Source of the DNA: an uncultured Gelidibacter sp.
Lineage (GTDB): Bacteria > Bacteroidota > Bacteroidia > Flavobacteriales > Flavobacteriaceae
Direction of reading: 5' to 3'
DNA length: 64,000 nucleotides
NCBI RefSeq assembly: GCF_947500795.1
Contig: NZ_CANMTE010000006.1
Location: 62,001 to 126,000, forward strand
A program made the position numbers and the translations under genes. This document shows, in pieces, positions 9,355 through 16,883 of the stretch (position 1 is its first letter; every line of letters starts with the position of its first letter). The notes under the pieces are model-generated. The model was not told the DNA's origin and ran no database searches. It was given only the letters and a program-made list of their open reading frames with translations.

Positions 9355-9695
9355 AACCGGAAACGCTCAATTTTTTTGATAAAGTGTACGCGGTGGCAAA
9401 ACTGATTCCTTATGGCCGGGTCACAAATTATGGTGCCATTGCCAATTATTTAGGAGCGGCAAGAAGTGCCAGAATGGTGGGTTATGCATTAAATGGTTCG
9501 GTAGTAAAAAATGTTCCTGCCCATCGGGTGGTCAATAGAAAGGGCTTGCTTACAGGAAAGCATCATTTTGAAGGCACCAATTTAATGCAACAGTTATTGG
9601 AAAGTGAAGGGATCATTGTTAAGGACAATCAAGTTCAGGATTTCGACAAAGTGTTTTGGGATCCAAGTGAGTCTCTTGAAGATTTTCAGCACTAA
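9351..9695 (+). CDS. Alkyltransferase-like protein (MGMT fold without the active Cys)
   Basis: A 114-residue protein with the DNA-binding core of O6-alkylguanine-DNA alkyltransferases (IPYGRVTNYGAIA, helix-turn-helix). The active-site motif PCHRV is PAHRV here (near residues 57-61), so the methyl-accepting cysteine is missing. This is the hallmark of alkyltransferase-like (ATL) proteins, which flip and bind damaged guanine and hand it to nucleotide excision repair. It is the last gene of the trmB-lysE-atl operon. Confidence 0.88.
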   Translation: MKPETLNFFDKVYAVAKLIPYGRVTNYGAIANYLGAARSARMVGYALNGSVVKNVPAHRVVNRKGLLTGKHHFEGTNLMQQLLESEGIIVKDNQVQDFDKVFWDPSESLEDFQH

Positions 9696-9802
9696 GTTCA
9701 GATGAAAATCACGGGAAGTTATCTATTTGTATTCCATAGAATTCCTCAATCTTACCATAGAAATCTTCGTGCTTCCGGCTTCCTTCTTCCATCTATATTA
9801 AT

Positions 9803-9810
9803 TATATTTG
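9803..9810 (+). promoter_or_regulatory. Probable -7 promoter element of mrp
   Basis: TATATTTG matches TAnnTTTG, 96 bases upstream of the mrp start. The matching -33 box is not evident. Confidence 0.4.
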
Positions 9811-9905
9811 CACTTTAGAATGATTCTTAATTAATTCATTGAATGAATATTAAATCGACTTCATAAAATCGTATTTGGTATTTAATTTTTAGCATCTCAA
9901 AACAC

Positions 9906-11042
9906 ATGAAATTACATAAACAAGATATCTATAAAGCGCTCGAAAGCATATCTGCTCCTGGTGAAGGACAAAATATGGTTGAAAGTGGTGCCGTGAAAAA
10001 TGTGGTAACGTTTGCAGACGAAGTTATCGTTGATATTACCATAAACAATCCTAGTCTACAGGCTAAAAAGAAAACTGAAGTTGAAATCATGAAAGCCATT
10101 CATGATAAGGTGTATGAAAAGGCAAAAATTACGGTCAATGTAAAAGTTGAGGCGCCTGCAAAATCTTTGGCAAACAGCATTAAAGGGAAAGCGATTCCTG
10201 GAATTCAAAATATTGTCGCAGTAGCATCTGGTAAAGGTGGTGTTGGTAAATCTACAGTAACAGCAAACTTGGCGGTTACCTTAGCTCAAATGGGTTTTAA
10301 AGTAGGAATTCTTGATGCTGATATTTACGGACCTTCTGTGCCGATCATGTTTGATGTAGAACAAGAGCGTCCATTGGCGGTTAACATCGACGGAAAATCT
10401 AAAATGAAACCTGTAGAAAACTATGGCGTTAAGATTTTATCCATCGGATTTTTTACACAACCAAACCAAGCCGTAGTATGGCGTGGACCAATGGCGGCAA
10501 AAGCTCTAAATCAGATGATTTTCGATGCACATTGGGGCGAGTTAGATTTTATGCTTATCGATTTACCTCCAGGAACCGGAGATATTCATTTGAGCATTAT
10601 GCAATCCTTACCTATAACGGGTGCCGTTATTGTGAGTACGCCACAAAACGTTGCTTTGGCTGATGCTAGAAAAGGTGTAGCGATGTTCCAACAGGAAAGC
10701 ATTAACGTACCAGTGTTAGGAATCATTGAAAATATGGCCTATTTTACACCTGAAGAATTACCGGAAAACAAGTATTATATTTTCGGAAAAGAGGGTGCTA
10801 AAAACTTAGCTGAAGATTTAAAAGTACCATTTTTAGGGCAACTACCTTTAGTACAAAGCATTCGTGAGGCTGGTGATGTTGGGCGTCCTGCAGCAATGCA
10901 AACCGCAACACCATTACAAGCGGCTTTTGAGAAAATTACTCAAAATGTAGTGCAGGAAGTTGTGAGACGTAATGACGACTTACCGCCTACAGAAGCGATA
11001 AAAATAACTACAATGGCTGGTTGTTCAGCTGTAAAGAAATAA
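9906..11042 (+). CDS. mrp: Mrp/NBP35-family iron-sulfur cluster carrier ATPase
   Basis: A 378-residue protein with an N-terminal MIP18 (DUF59) domain (residues 1-80) and a deviant-Walker P-loop ATPase domain whose motif SGKGGVGKST lies near residues 108-117. The family carries or inserts Fe-S clusters. The CxxC pair that many Mrp proteins use for the bridging cluster is not present after ENMAYF, where the sequence reads TPEELPENKYY instead. The only C-terminal cysteine is in MAGCSAVKK. The NifU-like gene follows 38 bases later. Confidence 0.9.
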   Translation: MKLHKQDIYKALESISAPGEGQNMVESGAVKNVVTFADEVIVDITINNPSLQAKKKTEVEIMKAIHDKVYEKAKITVNVKVEAPAKSLANSIKGKAIPGIQNIVAVASGKGGVGKSTVTANLAVTLAQMGFKVGILDADIYGPSVPIMFDVEQERPLAVNIDGKSKMKPVENYGVKILSIGFFTQPNQAVVWRGPMAAKALNQMIFDAHWGELDFMLIDLPPGTGDIHLSIMQSLPITGAVIVSTPQNVALADARKGVAMFQQESINVPVLGIIENMAYFTPEELPENKYYIFGKEGAKNLAEDLKVPFLGQLPLVQSIREAGDVGRPAAMQTATPLQAAFEKITQNVVQEVVRRNDDLPPTEAIKITTMAGCSAVKK

Positions 11043-11080
11043 GCGAAAACACGTTATAATAGTTTCGTTAATACCTTAAA

Positions 11081-11332
11081 ATGATAAAGATGACATCTGA
11101 AGAATTGAGATTAAATGTTGAAAAAGCACTTGATGAAATACGTCCATTTCTTCAAAGTGATGGAGGCGATATTGCGTTGTTATCCATTGAAGATGATAAA
11201 TTAGTACGTGTGCAATTGGAAGGTGCTTGTGTAGGATGTTCCGTCAATCAAATGACGTTAAAGTCTGGTGTTGAAATGACCATCAAAAAATACGCACCGC
11301 AAATTGAACACGTCATTAATGTTGAAGCTTAA
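11081..11332 (+). CDS. NifU-like Fe-S scaffold protein
   Basis: An 83-residue protein equal to the C-terminal domain of NifU. The cluster-binding CxxC is in EGACVGCSVNQ (Cys50 and Cys53). Such proteins hold or transfer Fe-S clusters. The start may be the second ATG at 11090 (MTSEELRL), since the family is usually about 80 residues long. It directly follows mrp and precedes a ferredoxin reductase and a ferredoxin, which gives a coherent iron-sulfur neighbourhood. Confidence 0.9.
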   Translation: MIKMTSEELRLNVEKALDEIRPFLQSDGGDIALLSIEDDKLVRVQLEGACVGCSVNQMTLKSGVEMTIKKYAPQIEHVINVEA

Positions 11333-11488
11333 TTTCTGTCATTAACAAAGAAAAATTAGAGTAGGATATGCAATTCCGCAGGGTTTTAAATATGATGAAT
11401 ATCATAAAATTTAAGCCCTATAAATTGGATTTTTGCGTATAAAAATGAAGTTGAATTAAATGAGTCACCCGTTTTTTTGGGTCTATAT

Positions 11489-12550
11489 ATGATTAAAACA
11501 GATATACTTATTATTGGTGCCGGACCAACAGGATTATTTGCTGTTTTTGAAGCCGGATTATTAAAATTAAAATGCCATCTGATTGACGCCTTACCACAAA
11601 TAGGTGGTCAGTGTTCCGAAATTTATCCTAAAAAACCGATTTACGATATTCCTGGTTTTCCTGAAGTATTGGCGGGAGATTTGACGGATAATCTCATGGA
11701 ACAATGTAAGCAGTTTGAACCTGGATTTACATTAGGAGAACGCGCAGAAACTATCGAAAAACAAGAGGACGGTAGCTTTATTGTTACCACCAATAAGGGT
11801 ACAAAACATCAGGCGCCTGTGGTTGCAATTGCGGGTGGATTAGGAAGTTTTGAGCCTCGTAAACCTCTCATAGATAATATCGCTTATTTTGAAGATAAAG
11901 GCGTTGAATATTTTATCAAGGATCCTGAAATGTATCGCAATAAACGTGTGGTTATTTCTGGAGGTGGCGATTCTGCTTTAGACTGGAGTATTTACCTATC
12001 CAATATCGCTTCAAAAGTGACTTTAATCCATAGACGTAATGAGTTTAGAGGTGCATTAGATTCTGTGGACAAGGTTCAAGAATTGAAGAACCAAGGTAAA
12101 ATAGATCTTATTACGCCTGCTGAGGTTATTAATGTTGTAGGAGATCATAAGGTGGACGCAGTGGTTGTTGCGCAGTCTAAAAACATCGAAAGAGAGTTTG
12201 AAGTGGAGTGTGATCATTTTATTCCATTATTCGGATTGTCTCCTAAACTGGGGCCTATTGCCAATTGGGGACTTGAAATTGAAAAGAACGCGATTGTGGT
12301 GAACAACGCTTTAGATTATCAAACGAATATTCCTGGGATTTTTGCCATTGGTGACGTAAACACCTATCCAGGGAAATTGAAATTGATTTTGTGTGGGTTC
12401 CATGAGGCAACTTTAATGTGTCAGGCAGCCTATCAGATTATCAATCCAGGTAAGAAATATGTCCTAAAATATACTACAGTTAGTGGTGTTAATGGCTTTG
12501 ATGGGACTCGCAAAGAAGCACCAAAGCAAGTGGTTAAAGCAATCGATTAA
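11489..12550 (+). CDS. Ferredoxin-NADP reductase, thioredoxin-reductase-like type
   Basis: A 353-residue flavoprotein. The FAD-binding motif IIGAGPTGLFAV is at the N-terminus, the NAD(P)-binding motif VVISGGGDSALDW is near residue 158, and the C-terminal GDVNTYPGKLKLI motif binds FAD. It lacks the CxxC redox pair of true thioredoxin reductases, which is typical of the FNR type found in Bacteroidota and Firmicutes. I chose the ATG at 11489; a TTG 12 bases upstream adds only MGLY. The ferredoxin gene follows two bases after the stop and is the likely electron partner. Confidence 0.88.
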   Translation: MIKTDILIIGAGPTGLFAVFEAGLLKLKCHLIDALPQIGGQCSEIYPKKPIYDIPGFPEVLAGDLTDNLMEQCKQFEPGFTLGERAETIEKQEDGSFIVTTNKGTKHQAPVVAIAGGLGSFEPRKPLIDNIAYFEDKGVEYFIKDPEMYRNKRVVISGGGDSALDWSIYLSNIASKVTLIHRRNEFRGALDSVDKVQELKNQGKIDLITPAEVINVVGDHKVDAVVVAQSKNIEREFEVECDHFIPLFGLSPKLGPIANWGLEIEKNAIVVNNALDYQTNIPGIFAIGDVNTYPGKLKLILCGFHEATLMCQAAYQIINPGKKYVLKYTTVSGVNGFDGTRKEAPKQVVKAID

Positions 12551-12552
12551 TA

Positions 12553-12885
12553 ATGGAACAAGATATTACCATAAAAATTACCGATAGAGAAGGTGTGTTA
12601 CATACTGTGTTAGCGCCAACTGATATGGCTATGAACCTTATGGAGGTGGTTAGGAGTTATGAATTGGCTCCTGAAGGCACAATTGGTGTGTGCGGCGGAA
12701 TGGCCATGTGCGCATCTTGTCAATGTTATGTAGTGAGCGATACGGAACTTCCTGAAATGCAAGACGACGAAGAAGCAATGCTCTCTGAAGCGTTTTATGT
12801 GAAGGACAATTCGAGATTGGGGTGTCAGATTCAAATAACTCCTGAAATGGAAGGTTTGGAAGTGGAATTAGCGCCTGAATCATAA
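12553..12885 (+). CDS. 2Fe-2S ferredoxin (adrenodoxin-like)
   Basis: A 110-residue acidic 2Fe-2S ferredoxin. The four ligands follow the adrenodoxin pattern: Cys47, Cys53 and Cys56 in VCGGMAMCASC, then Cys91 in RLGCQI. It lies two bases behind the ferredoxin reductase gene, so the two probably act together in electron delivery, perhaps to Fe-S assembly, given mrp and the NifU-like gene upstream. Confidence 0.9.
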   Translation: MEQDITIKITDREGVLHTVLAPTDMAMNLMEVVRSYELAPEGTIGVCGGMAMCASCQCYVVSDTELPEMQDDEEAMLSEAFYVKDNSRLGCQIQITPEMEGLEVELAPES

Positions 12886-12933
12886 GAATTCATTGAGAAT
12901 TTAAAACCTTTCTGTTTTCATATTTAAATAAAA

Positions 12934-12961
12934 AAAATGCTTCTCTGATGAGAAGCATTTT
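12934..12961 (+). terminator. Strong hairpin terminator after the ferredoxin gene
   Basis: AAAATGCTTCTC pairs perfectly with GAGAAGCATTTT around the loop TGAT, with A and T runs on the two sides. It can work in both directions and separates the ferredoxin gene from the convergent acyl-CoA dehydrogenase gene. Confidence 0.85.
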
Positions 12962-13017
12962 TAGTTTTATAAAAAGTGAGTTTAATTAAATCACTTGATT
13001 TCTGAATGAACTGTCTG

Positions 13018-14196
13018 TTATTTAAAAGCGTTCAGACCAGTGATATCCAAGCCTGTAATCAATAGGTGGATGTCGTGAGTACCTTCATAAGTGATCACGC
13101 TTTCCAGGTTCATAGAGTGGCGCATAATGCTATATTCGCCAGTAATTCCCATTCCGCCTAACATTTGACGTGCTTCACGGGCAATGTTGATGGCCATATC
13201 CACATTATTACGTTTCGCCATAGATATTTGTGCAGAAGTTGCTGTTCCGTTTTCTCTCATTACACCTAATCTCCATGCTAATAATTGTGCTTTGGTGATT
13301 TCAGTAATCATTTCAGCCAATTTCTTTTGTTGCAATTGGAACTGCCCAATTGGCTTTCCAAATTGCATACGTTCCTTACTGTATCTTAAAGCAGTATCAT
13401 AGCAGTCCATTGCAGCGCCAATTGCTCCCCAAGCAATACCATAACGCGCAGAATCTAAGCAGCCAAGTGGTGCGCCTAAACCGGATTTGTTTGGTAATAA
13501 ATTTTCTTTAGGAACTTTTACATTATCAAAAATAAGCTCTCCTGTTGCAGAAGCTCTTAATGACCATTTGTTGTGTGTTTCTGGGGTTGTAAAACCTTCC
13601 ATACCACGTTCTACAATTAATCCGTGGATACGCCCAGTTTCATCTTTCGCCCAAACTACAGCTACTTGACAGAAAGGCGCATTAGAAATCCACATTTTTG
13701 CACCATTTAAAAGATAATGGTCGCCCATATCTTTAAAATTGGTGGTCATTCCTGCAGGGTTACTTCCATGGTCAGGCTCGGTAAGTCCAAAACTTCCCAT
13801 CCATTCACCGCTTGCAAGTTTTGGTAAATATTTTTGACGTTGTGCTTCGTTACCGTATTTCCAAATAGGATACATCACTAATGACGACTGCACTGAAGCG
13901 GTGCTTCTAACGCCAGAATCGCCACGCTCAATTTCTTGCATGATCAATCCGTAAGAAATTTGGTCAAGTCCTGCACCACCATATTCAGCAGGAATATAAG
14001 GTCCGAAGGCGCCAATTTCAGCAAGTCCGTTTATGATTTGTTTTGGGAATTCTGCTTTTTGGGCATACTCCTCAATTATTGGTGATACTTCACGTTTTAC
14101 CCATTCTCTTGCGGCATCACGTACTAAACGGTGTTCGTCATTTAGCAACTCATCAATATTGTAATAATCTGGTGCTTGGAACAAATCTGGCTTCAT
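13018..14196 (-). CDS. Acyl-CoA dehydrogenase, glutaryl-CoA dehydrogenase-like
   Basis: A 392-residue flavoprotein of the acyl-CoA dehydrogenase family. The segments FGLTEPDHGSNP and WISNAP are the FAD and substrate contact regions. The catalytic base is Glu in ITYEGTHDIH near the C-terminus. The RSTASVQSSLVM segment with its Arg is typical of glutaryl-CoA dehydrogenases (lysine and tryptophan breakdown). I start it at the ATG at 14196 (MKPDLFQAP). A further in-frame start at 14226 would lie inside the promoter region. Confidence 0.9.
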   Translation of the reverse strand: MKPDLFQAPDYYNIDELLNDEHRLVRDAAREWVKREVSPIIEEYAQKAEFPKQIINGLAEIGAFGPYIPAEYGGAGLDQISYGLIMQEIERGDSGVRSTASVQSSLVMYPIWKYGNEAQRQKYLPKLASGEWMGSFGLTEPDHGSNPAGMTTNFKDMGDHYLLNGAKMWISNAPFCQVAVVWAKDETGRIHGLIVERGMEGFTTPETHNKWSLRASATGELIFDNVKVPKENLLPNKSGLGAPLGCLDSARYGIAWGAIGAAMDCYDTALRYSKERMQFGKPIGQFQLQQKKLAEMITEITKAQLLAWRLGVMRENGTATSAQISMAKRNNVDMAINIAREARQMLGGMGITGEYSIMRHSMNLESVITYEGTHDIHLLITGLDITGLNAFK

Positions 14197-14223
14197 GCTT
14201 TTGAATTTAATTTTAGTCAAACA

Positions 14224-14254
14224 CAAAAGTAACGAAATCGTTATCAGTTCACAA
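14224..14254 (-). promoter_or_regulatory. Probable promoter of the acyl-CoA dehydrogenase gene
   Basis: Read on the minus strand, TACTTTTG (plus 14224-14231) fits TAnnTTTG and is preceded after 20 bases by TTG (plus 14252-14254). It lies 28 bases before the chosen ATG. Confidence 0.5.
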
Positions 14255-14262
14255 TTTTAAAA

Positions 14263-14994
14263 TTACATTTTGAGATAGAAGTCTTTGGTAAGTGCAATAT
14301 AAGCGTCAGTGTATTGATGTCTAGCGGTTTCGATAATCAATTCCTGCGGTTCTAATTCAGTTTCAAGAAATGAAAATTCAATTAAACTGCGTTTTATTTC
14401 TGAATCCGGAGTGCCTTTAACTCTTAAAATCCGCTTAGGATAAAGATGCTCTTTGGAAGCTAAAACGATAAAATCTTTCTCTTCTGAAAATGGAATGATC
14501 ACCGAAAACACGCCTTTTTTGCAAAGTAATTTCGAAACACTTTCAATCAATTCTCGGAAAGGCAAGGCGTCAGCAAATCGCGCCAAATCGCGCTGCTCAT
14601 TCTCACTTTTATAATCGTCCGTATAGAACGGCGGATTGGAGATAATTAAATCGTAGGTGTCTTCCATGCCCGATTCTTCATCATAGAATTCTTCCACAAA
14701 CTCATCTAACGCCGCATGGTAACAAAAGAGTCGGTCGGCCCACGGCGATTGCTCAAAATTTTCGACGCATTGTTCGTAAGCTGCATCATCTATTTCAATG
14801 GCATCAATAAGTTCGGCATTACTGCGCTGCGCCATCATCAGGGACAAGACTCCAGTGCCGCCGCCAATATCCAATATGGAGAAGGGGTTTGCATCTACAG
14901 ACGTCCAAGCGCCCAACAATACTGAATCTGTACCAATTTTCATGGCACATCGATCTTGGTTTACAGCGAAATGTTTGAATTGAAAAGGTTTCAT
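14263..14994 (-). CDS. trmN: tRNA1(Val) (adenine(37)-N6)-methyltransferase
   Basis: A 243-residue class I methyltransferase. The SAM-binding motif is ILDIGGGTGVLSL and the adenine-N6 motif is SNPPFY, as in E. coli YfiC/TrmN. The start is taken as the ATG at 14994 (MKPFQFKHF), because the sequence from there matches the usual beginning of the family. The upstream in-frame extension overlaps rimM and is unlikely. It follows rimM closely, probably in one transcript. Confidence 0.87.
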   Translation of the reverse strand: MKPFQFKHFAVNQDRCAMKIGTDSVLLGAWTSVDANPFSILDIGGGTGVLSLMMAQRSNAELIDAIEIDDAAYEQCVENFEQSPWADRLFCYHAALDEFVEEFYDEESGMEDTYDLIISNPPFYTDDYKSENEQRDLARFADALPFRELIESVSKLLCKKGVFSVIIPFSEEKDFIVLASKEHLYPKRILRVKGTPDSEIKRSLIEFSFLETELEPQELIIETARHQYTDAYIALTKDFYLKM

Positions 14995-15007
14995 AAGCTG
15001 CGGCGAA

Positions 15008-15535
15008 TTATTGTAGGTACAGATCAATCAAGCCTTCAGGCGTATCCACCACAATCACTTTGTTCTTTTTGTCTACATTCTTGATAAATGCATCATTTAG
15101 CGGGATTAAAATTTCGACGCCATCACGGTCAATTTCAAAAAGTGCCTGGGCAGTAGAATCGTTAACCGATTTTACAATCCCGACGGTTCCAAAGTTGACA
15201 TCCTCTACGGTAAAACCAATAATCTCGTGAAAGTAAAACTTATTGCCATCTAGCTTAGGAAGGAATTCTAAAGGAAGATAAATATCACACTTTAAAAGTG
15301 CATCCGCATCTTGTTCTGTATCGACATCTTCAAATTTTACACGTAACAATTCAGATTTATGAAATTGAGAGGATTCGATAAAAAAGGGCACCAAATTATT
15401 GCGAAGTTCTATAAATACAGAATCCAAATCTTCATAAATCTCTGGTTCATCGGTGTCCAACTTTATCAATAATTCACCTTTAAAACTGTATTTTTTTACA
15501 ATTTTACCAACGTAGAAGCAGTCTTTTTTTAACAT
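15008..15535 (-). CDS. rimM: Ribosome maturation factor RimM
   Basis: A 175-residue protein with the N-terminal RimM domain (YVGKIVKKYSFKGELLIKL) and a C-terminal PRC-barrel (FYFHEIIGFTVED, then a VEILIPLND segment). It binds S19 and helps mature the 16S rRNA 3' domain. It lies downstream of rpsP, as in many bacteria, but is separated from it by a terminator-like hairpin and has its own -7-like element. Confidence 0.93.
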   Translation of the reverse strand: MLKKDCFYVGKIVKKYSFKGELLIKLDTDEPEIYEDLDSVFIELRNNLVPFFIESSQFHKSELLRVKFEDVDTEQDADALLKCDIYLPLEFLPKLDGNKFYFHEIIGFTVEDVNFGTVGIVKSVNDSTAQALFEIDRDGVEILIPLNDAFIKNVDKKNKVIVVDTPEGLIDLYLQ

Positions 15536-15566
15536 GGAATTTTTTTTTATTGCCTTTTAGCTTTTG

Positions 15567-15598
15567 CAAAGATAACTTTTGGTGCAACTATTTAACAA
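15567..15598 (-). promoter_or_regulatory. Probable promoter of rimM
   Basis: On the minus strand TATCTTTG (plus 15567-15574) fits TAnnTTTG, and TTG lies 21 bases upstream (plus 15596-15598). This would let rimM-trmN be transcribed apart from rpsP. Confidence 0.5.
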
Positions 15599-15676
15599 GT
15601 AATCTTGAGGATTCCTTTGTAAGAAGTATTAAGTTGAGGGATTCTTTAAATTTGATGAGGATACTATTTAAAACAA

Positions 15677-15704
15677 AAAACTCCGATAGGTCATATCGGA
15701 GTTT
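15677..15704 (-). terminator. Terminator/attenuator between rpsP and rimM
   Basis: AAAACTCCGATA pairs with TATCGGAGTTTT around a GGTCA-type loop. It is 24 bases downstream of the rpsP stop on the minus strand and ends in a T run. Confidence 0.8.
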
Positions 15705-15727
15705 TAAAAGTATAAAAAATAAATTCT

Positions 15728-16261
15728 TTATTCTTCTGTTTTTGTTTCAGCATCTTCAGCTGGAGCTTCTTCAGAAGTAGCTTCAACTTCAGTAGCTTCT
15801 GCCTCAGCAGCTAACTTTGCAGCCTCAGCTTCACGCTTAGCGTTTACTTCTTTTTCAGCTTCAAGAGCTTTTGCTTTAGCTTCTGCTTGCGCTTTAGATA
15901 AACCATCTTTCTTAGCGTCAATTTTGCTTGCTTTTTCATCCAACCAAGCTGCGAATTTCGCTTCTGCTTGCTCTTCAGTTAAAGCACCTTTTCTAACACC
16001 ACCTGCAAGATGATTTTTCAACATGGCACCTTTGTAAGACAAAATTGCTCTTGCCGTATCAGTAGGTTGTGCACCATTTTGAAGCCATTTAACAGCATCA
16101 TCAACGTTTAATTCGATAGTTGCTGGGTTTGTGGTTGGGTTGTAAGCTCCGATTTTCTCTAAGAATTTACCATCTCTTTTTGAACGTGCATCAGCTGCAA
16201 CAATCCAGAAATAAGGTTTCCCTTTTTTACCACGTCTTTGTAATCTAATTTTAACTGCCAT
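15728..16261 (-). CDS. rpsP: 30S ribosomal protein S16 with long C-terminal tail
   Basis: A 177-residue S16. The conserved core is at residues 1-80 (VKIRLQRRGKKGKPYFWIV, GAYNPTT). The remaining half is an Ala/Glu/Lys-rich tail of low complexity, typical of Bacteroidota S16 and probably extended from the ribosome surface. A short GC-rich hairpin (16277-16291) lies in its leader. Confidence 0.95.
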   Translation of the reverse strand: MAVKIRLQRRGKKGKPYFWIVAADARSKRDGKFLEKIGAYNPTTNPATIELNVDDAVKWLQNGAQPTDTARAILSYKGAMLKNHLAGGVRKGALTEEQAEAKFAAWLDEKASKIDAKKDGLSKAQAEAKAKALEAEKEVNAKREAEAAKLAAEAEATEVEATSEEAPAEDAETKTEE

Positions 16262-16308
16262 AAAAAATTAATTAGTGAGGTTCGCGACCTCTATTATTAA
16301 TAAGTGGG

Positions 16309-16316
16309 CAAAGATA
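16309..16316 (-). promoter_or_regulatory. Probable -7 promoter element of rpsP
   Basis: CAAAGATA on the plus strand reads TATCTTTG on the minus strand and matches TAnnTTTG, 48 bases before the rpsP start. A clear -33 box is not seen. Confidence 0.4.
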
Positions 16317-16883
16317 CTATAAAATTTGTATTCGTGGATATTTTATTGTAAATAAAGTAGTCTTTTTATGATTTTCTTGATTGGCCTAAATGTGATTTAT
16401 TTACATTTATAGGTGTCTTTAAATTAGTGTGTTATATGAATTTGTGGGCGATTTGATATTTCTTTTTTGACGAATATATTCGTGTTAATTGAGGATAAGA
16501 ATGTGTTTGAAATCAAATTATGTCTAACTTTTTGAAACTCCACTGACTATGTCGTTGTGATGTATTAAATCTTAATTAATGGATTTAAAAGCTAGGCACA
16601 AGTATTTCACACTGTTTATAACTTATGTTTCAAAAAGCGTTAATAATGTGTAATTTTAAAAACTTTTCTTTTGAAAAAAATCATATTTTAACGATTTGAT
16701 AATCAGTAGTGTCGGTTTTTGGTCAATACAAGCCGAAATGCTAGCAGCTACTGAAAAGTGCGTTCCTTTGAATGCAGAGGAATAAGCACGACCCACAGAG
16801 ATCAAAATTGATCTAAAGTGCAAGATTTTATAGAAAGAAACGACAATGTTATTTAATAACTCACAACTTACAGATTACAAAGC
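16317..16883. other. Intergenic stretch before dnaE, nothing recognised
   Basis: About 570 bases of A/T-rich sequence between the divergent rpsP and dnaE genes. I see no gene, tRNA or strong hairpin. A short plus-strand frame at 16698-16784 looks somewhat protein-like but has no start, no recognisable family and ends after about 29 codons. Confidence 0.5.

Noticed and set aside
16698-16784. A protein-like open stretch in the gap before dnaE
   Set aside because: No start codon at its beginning, only about 29 codons to the stop and no recognisable family.
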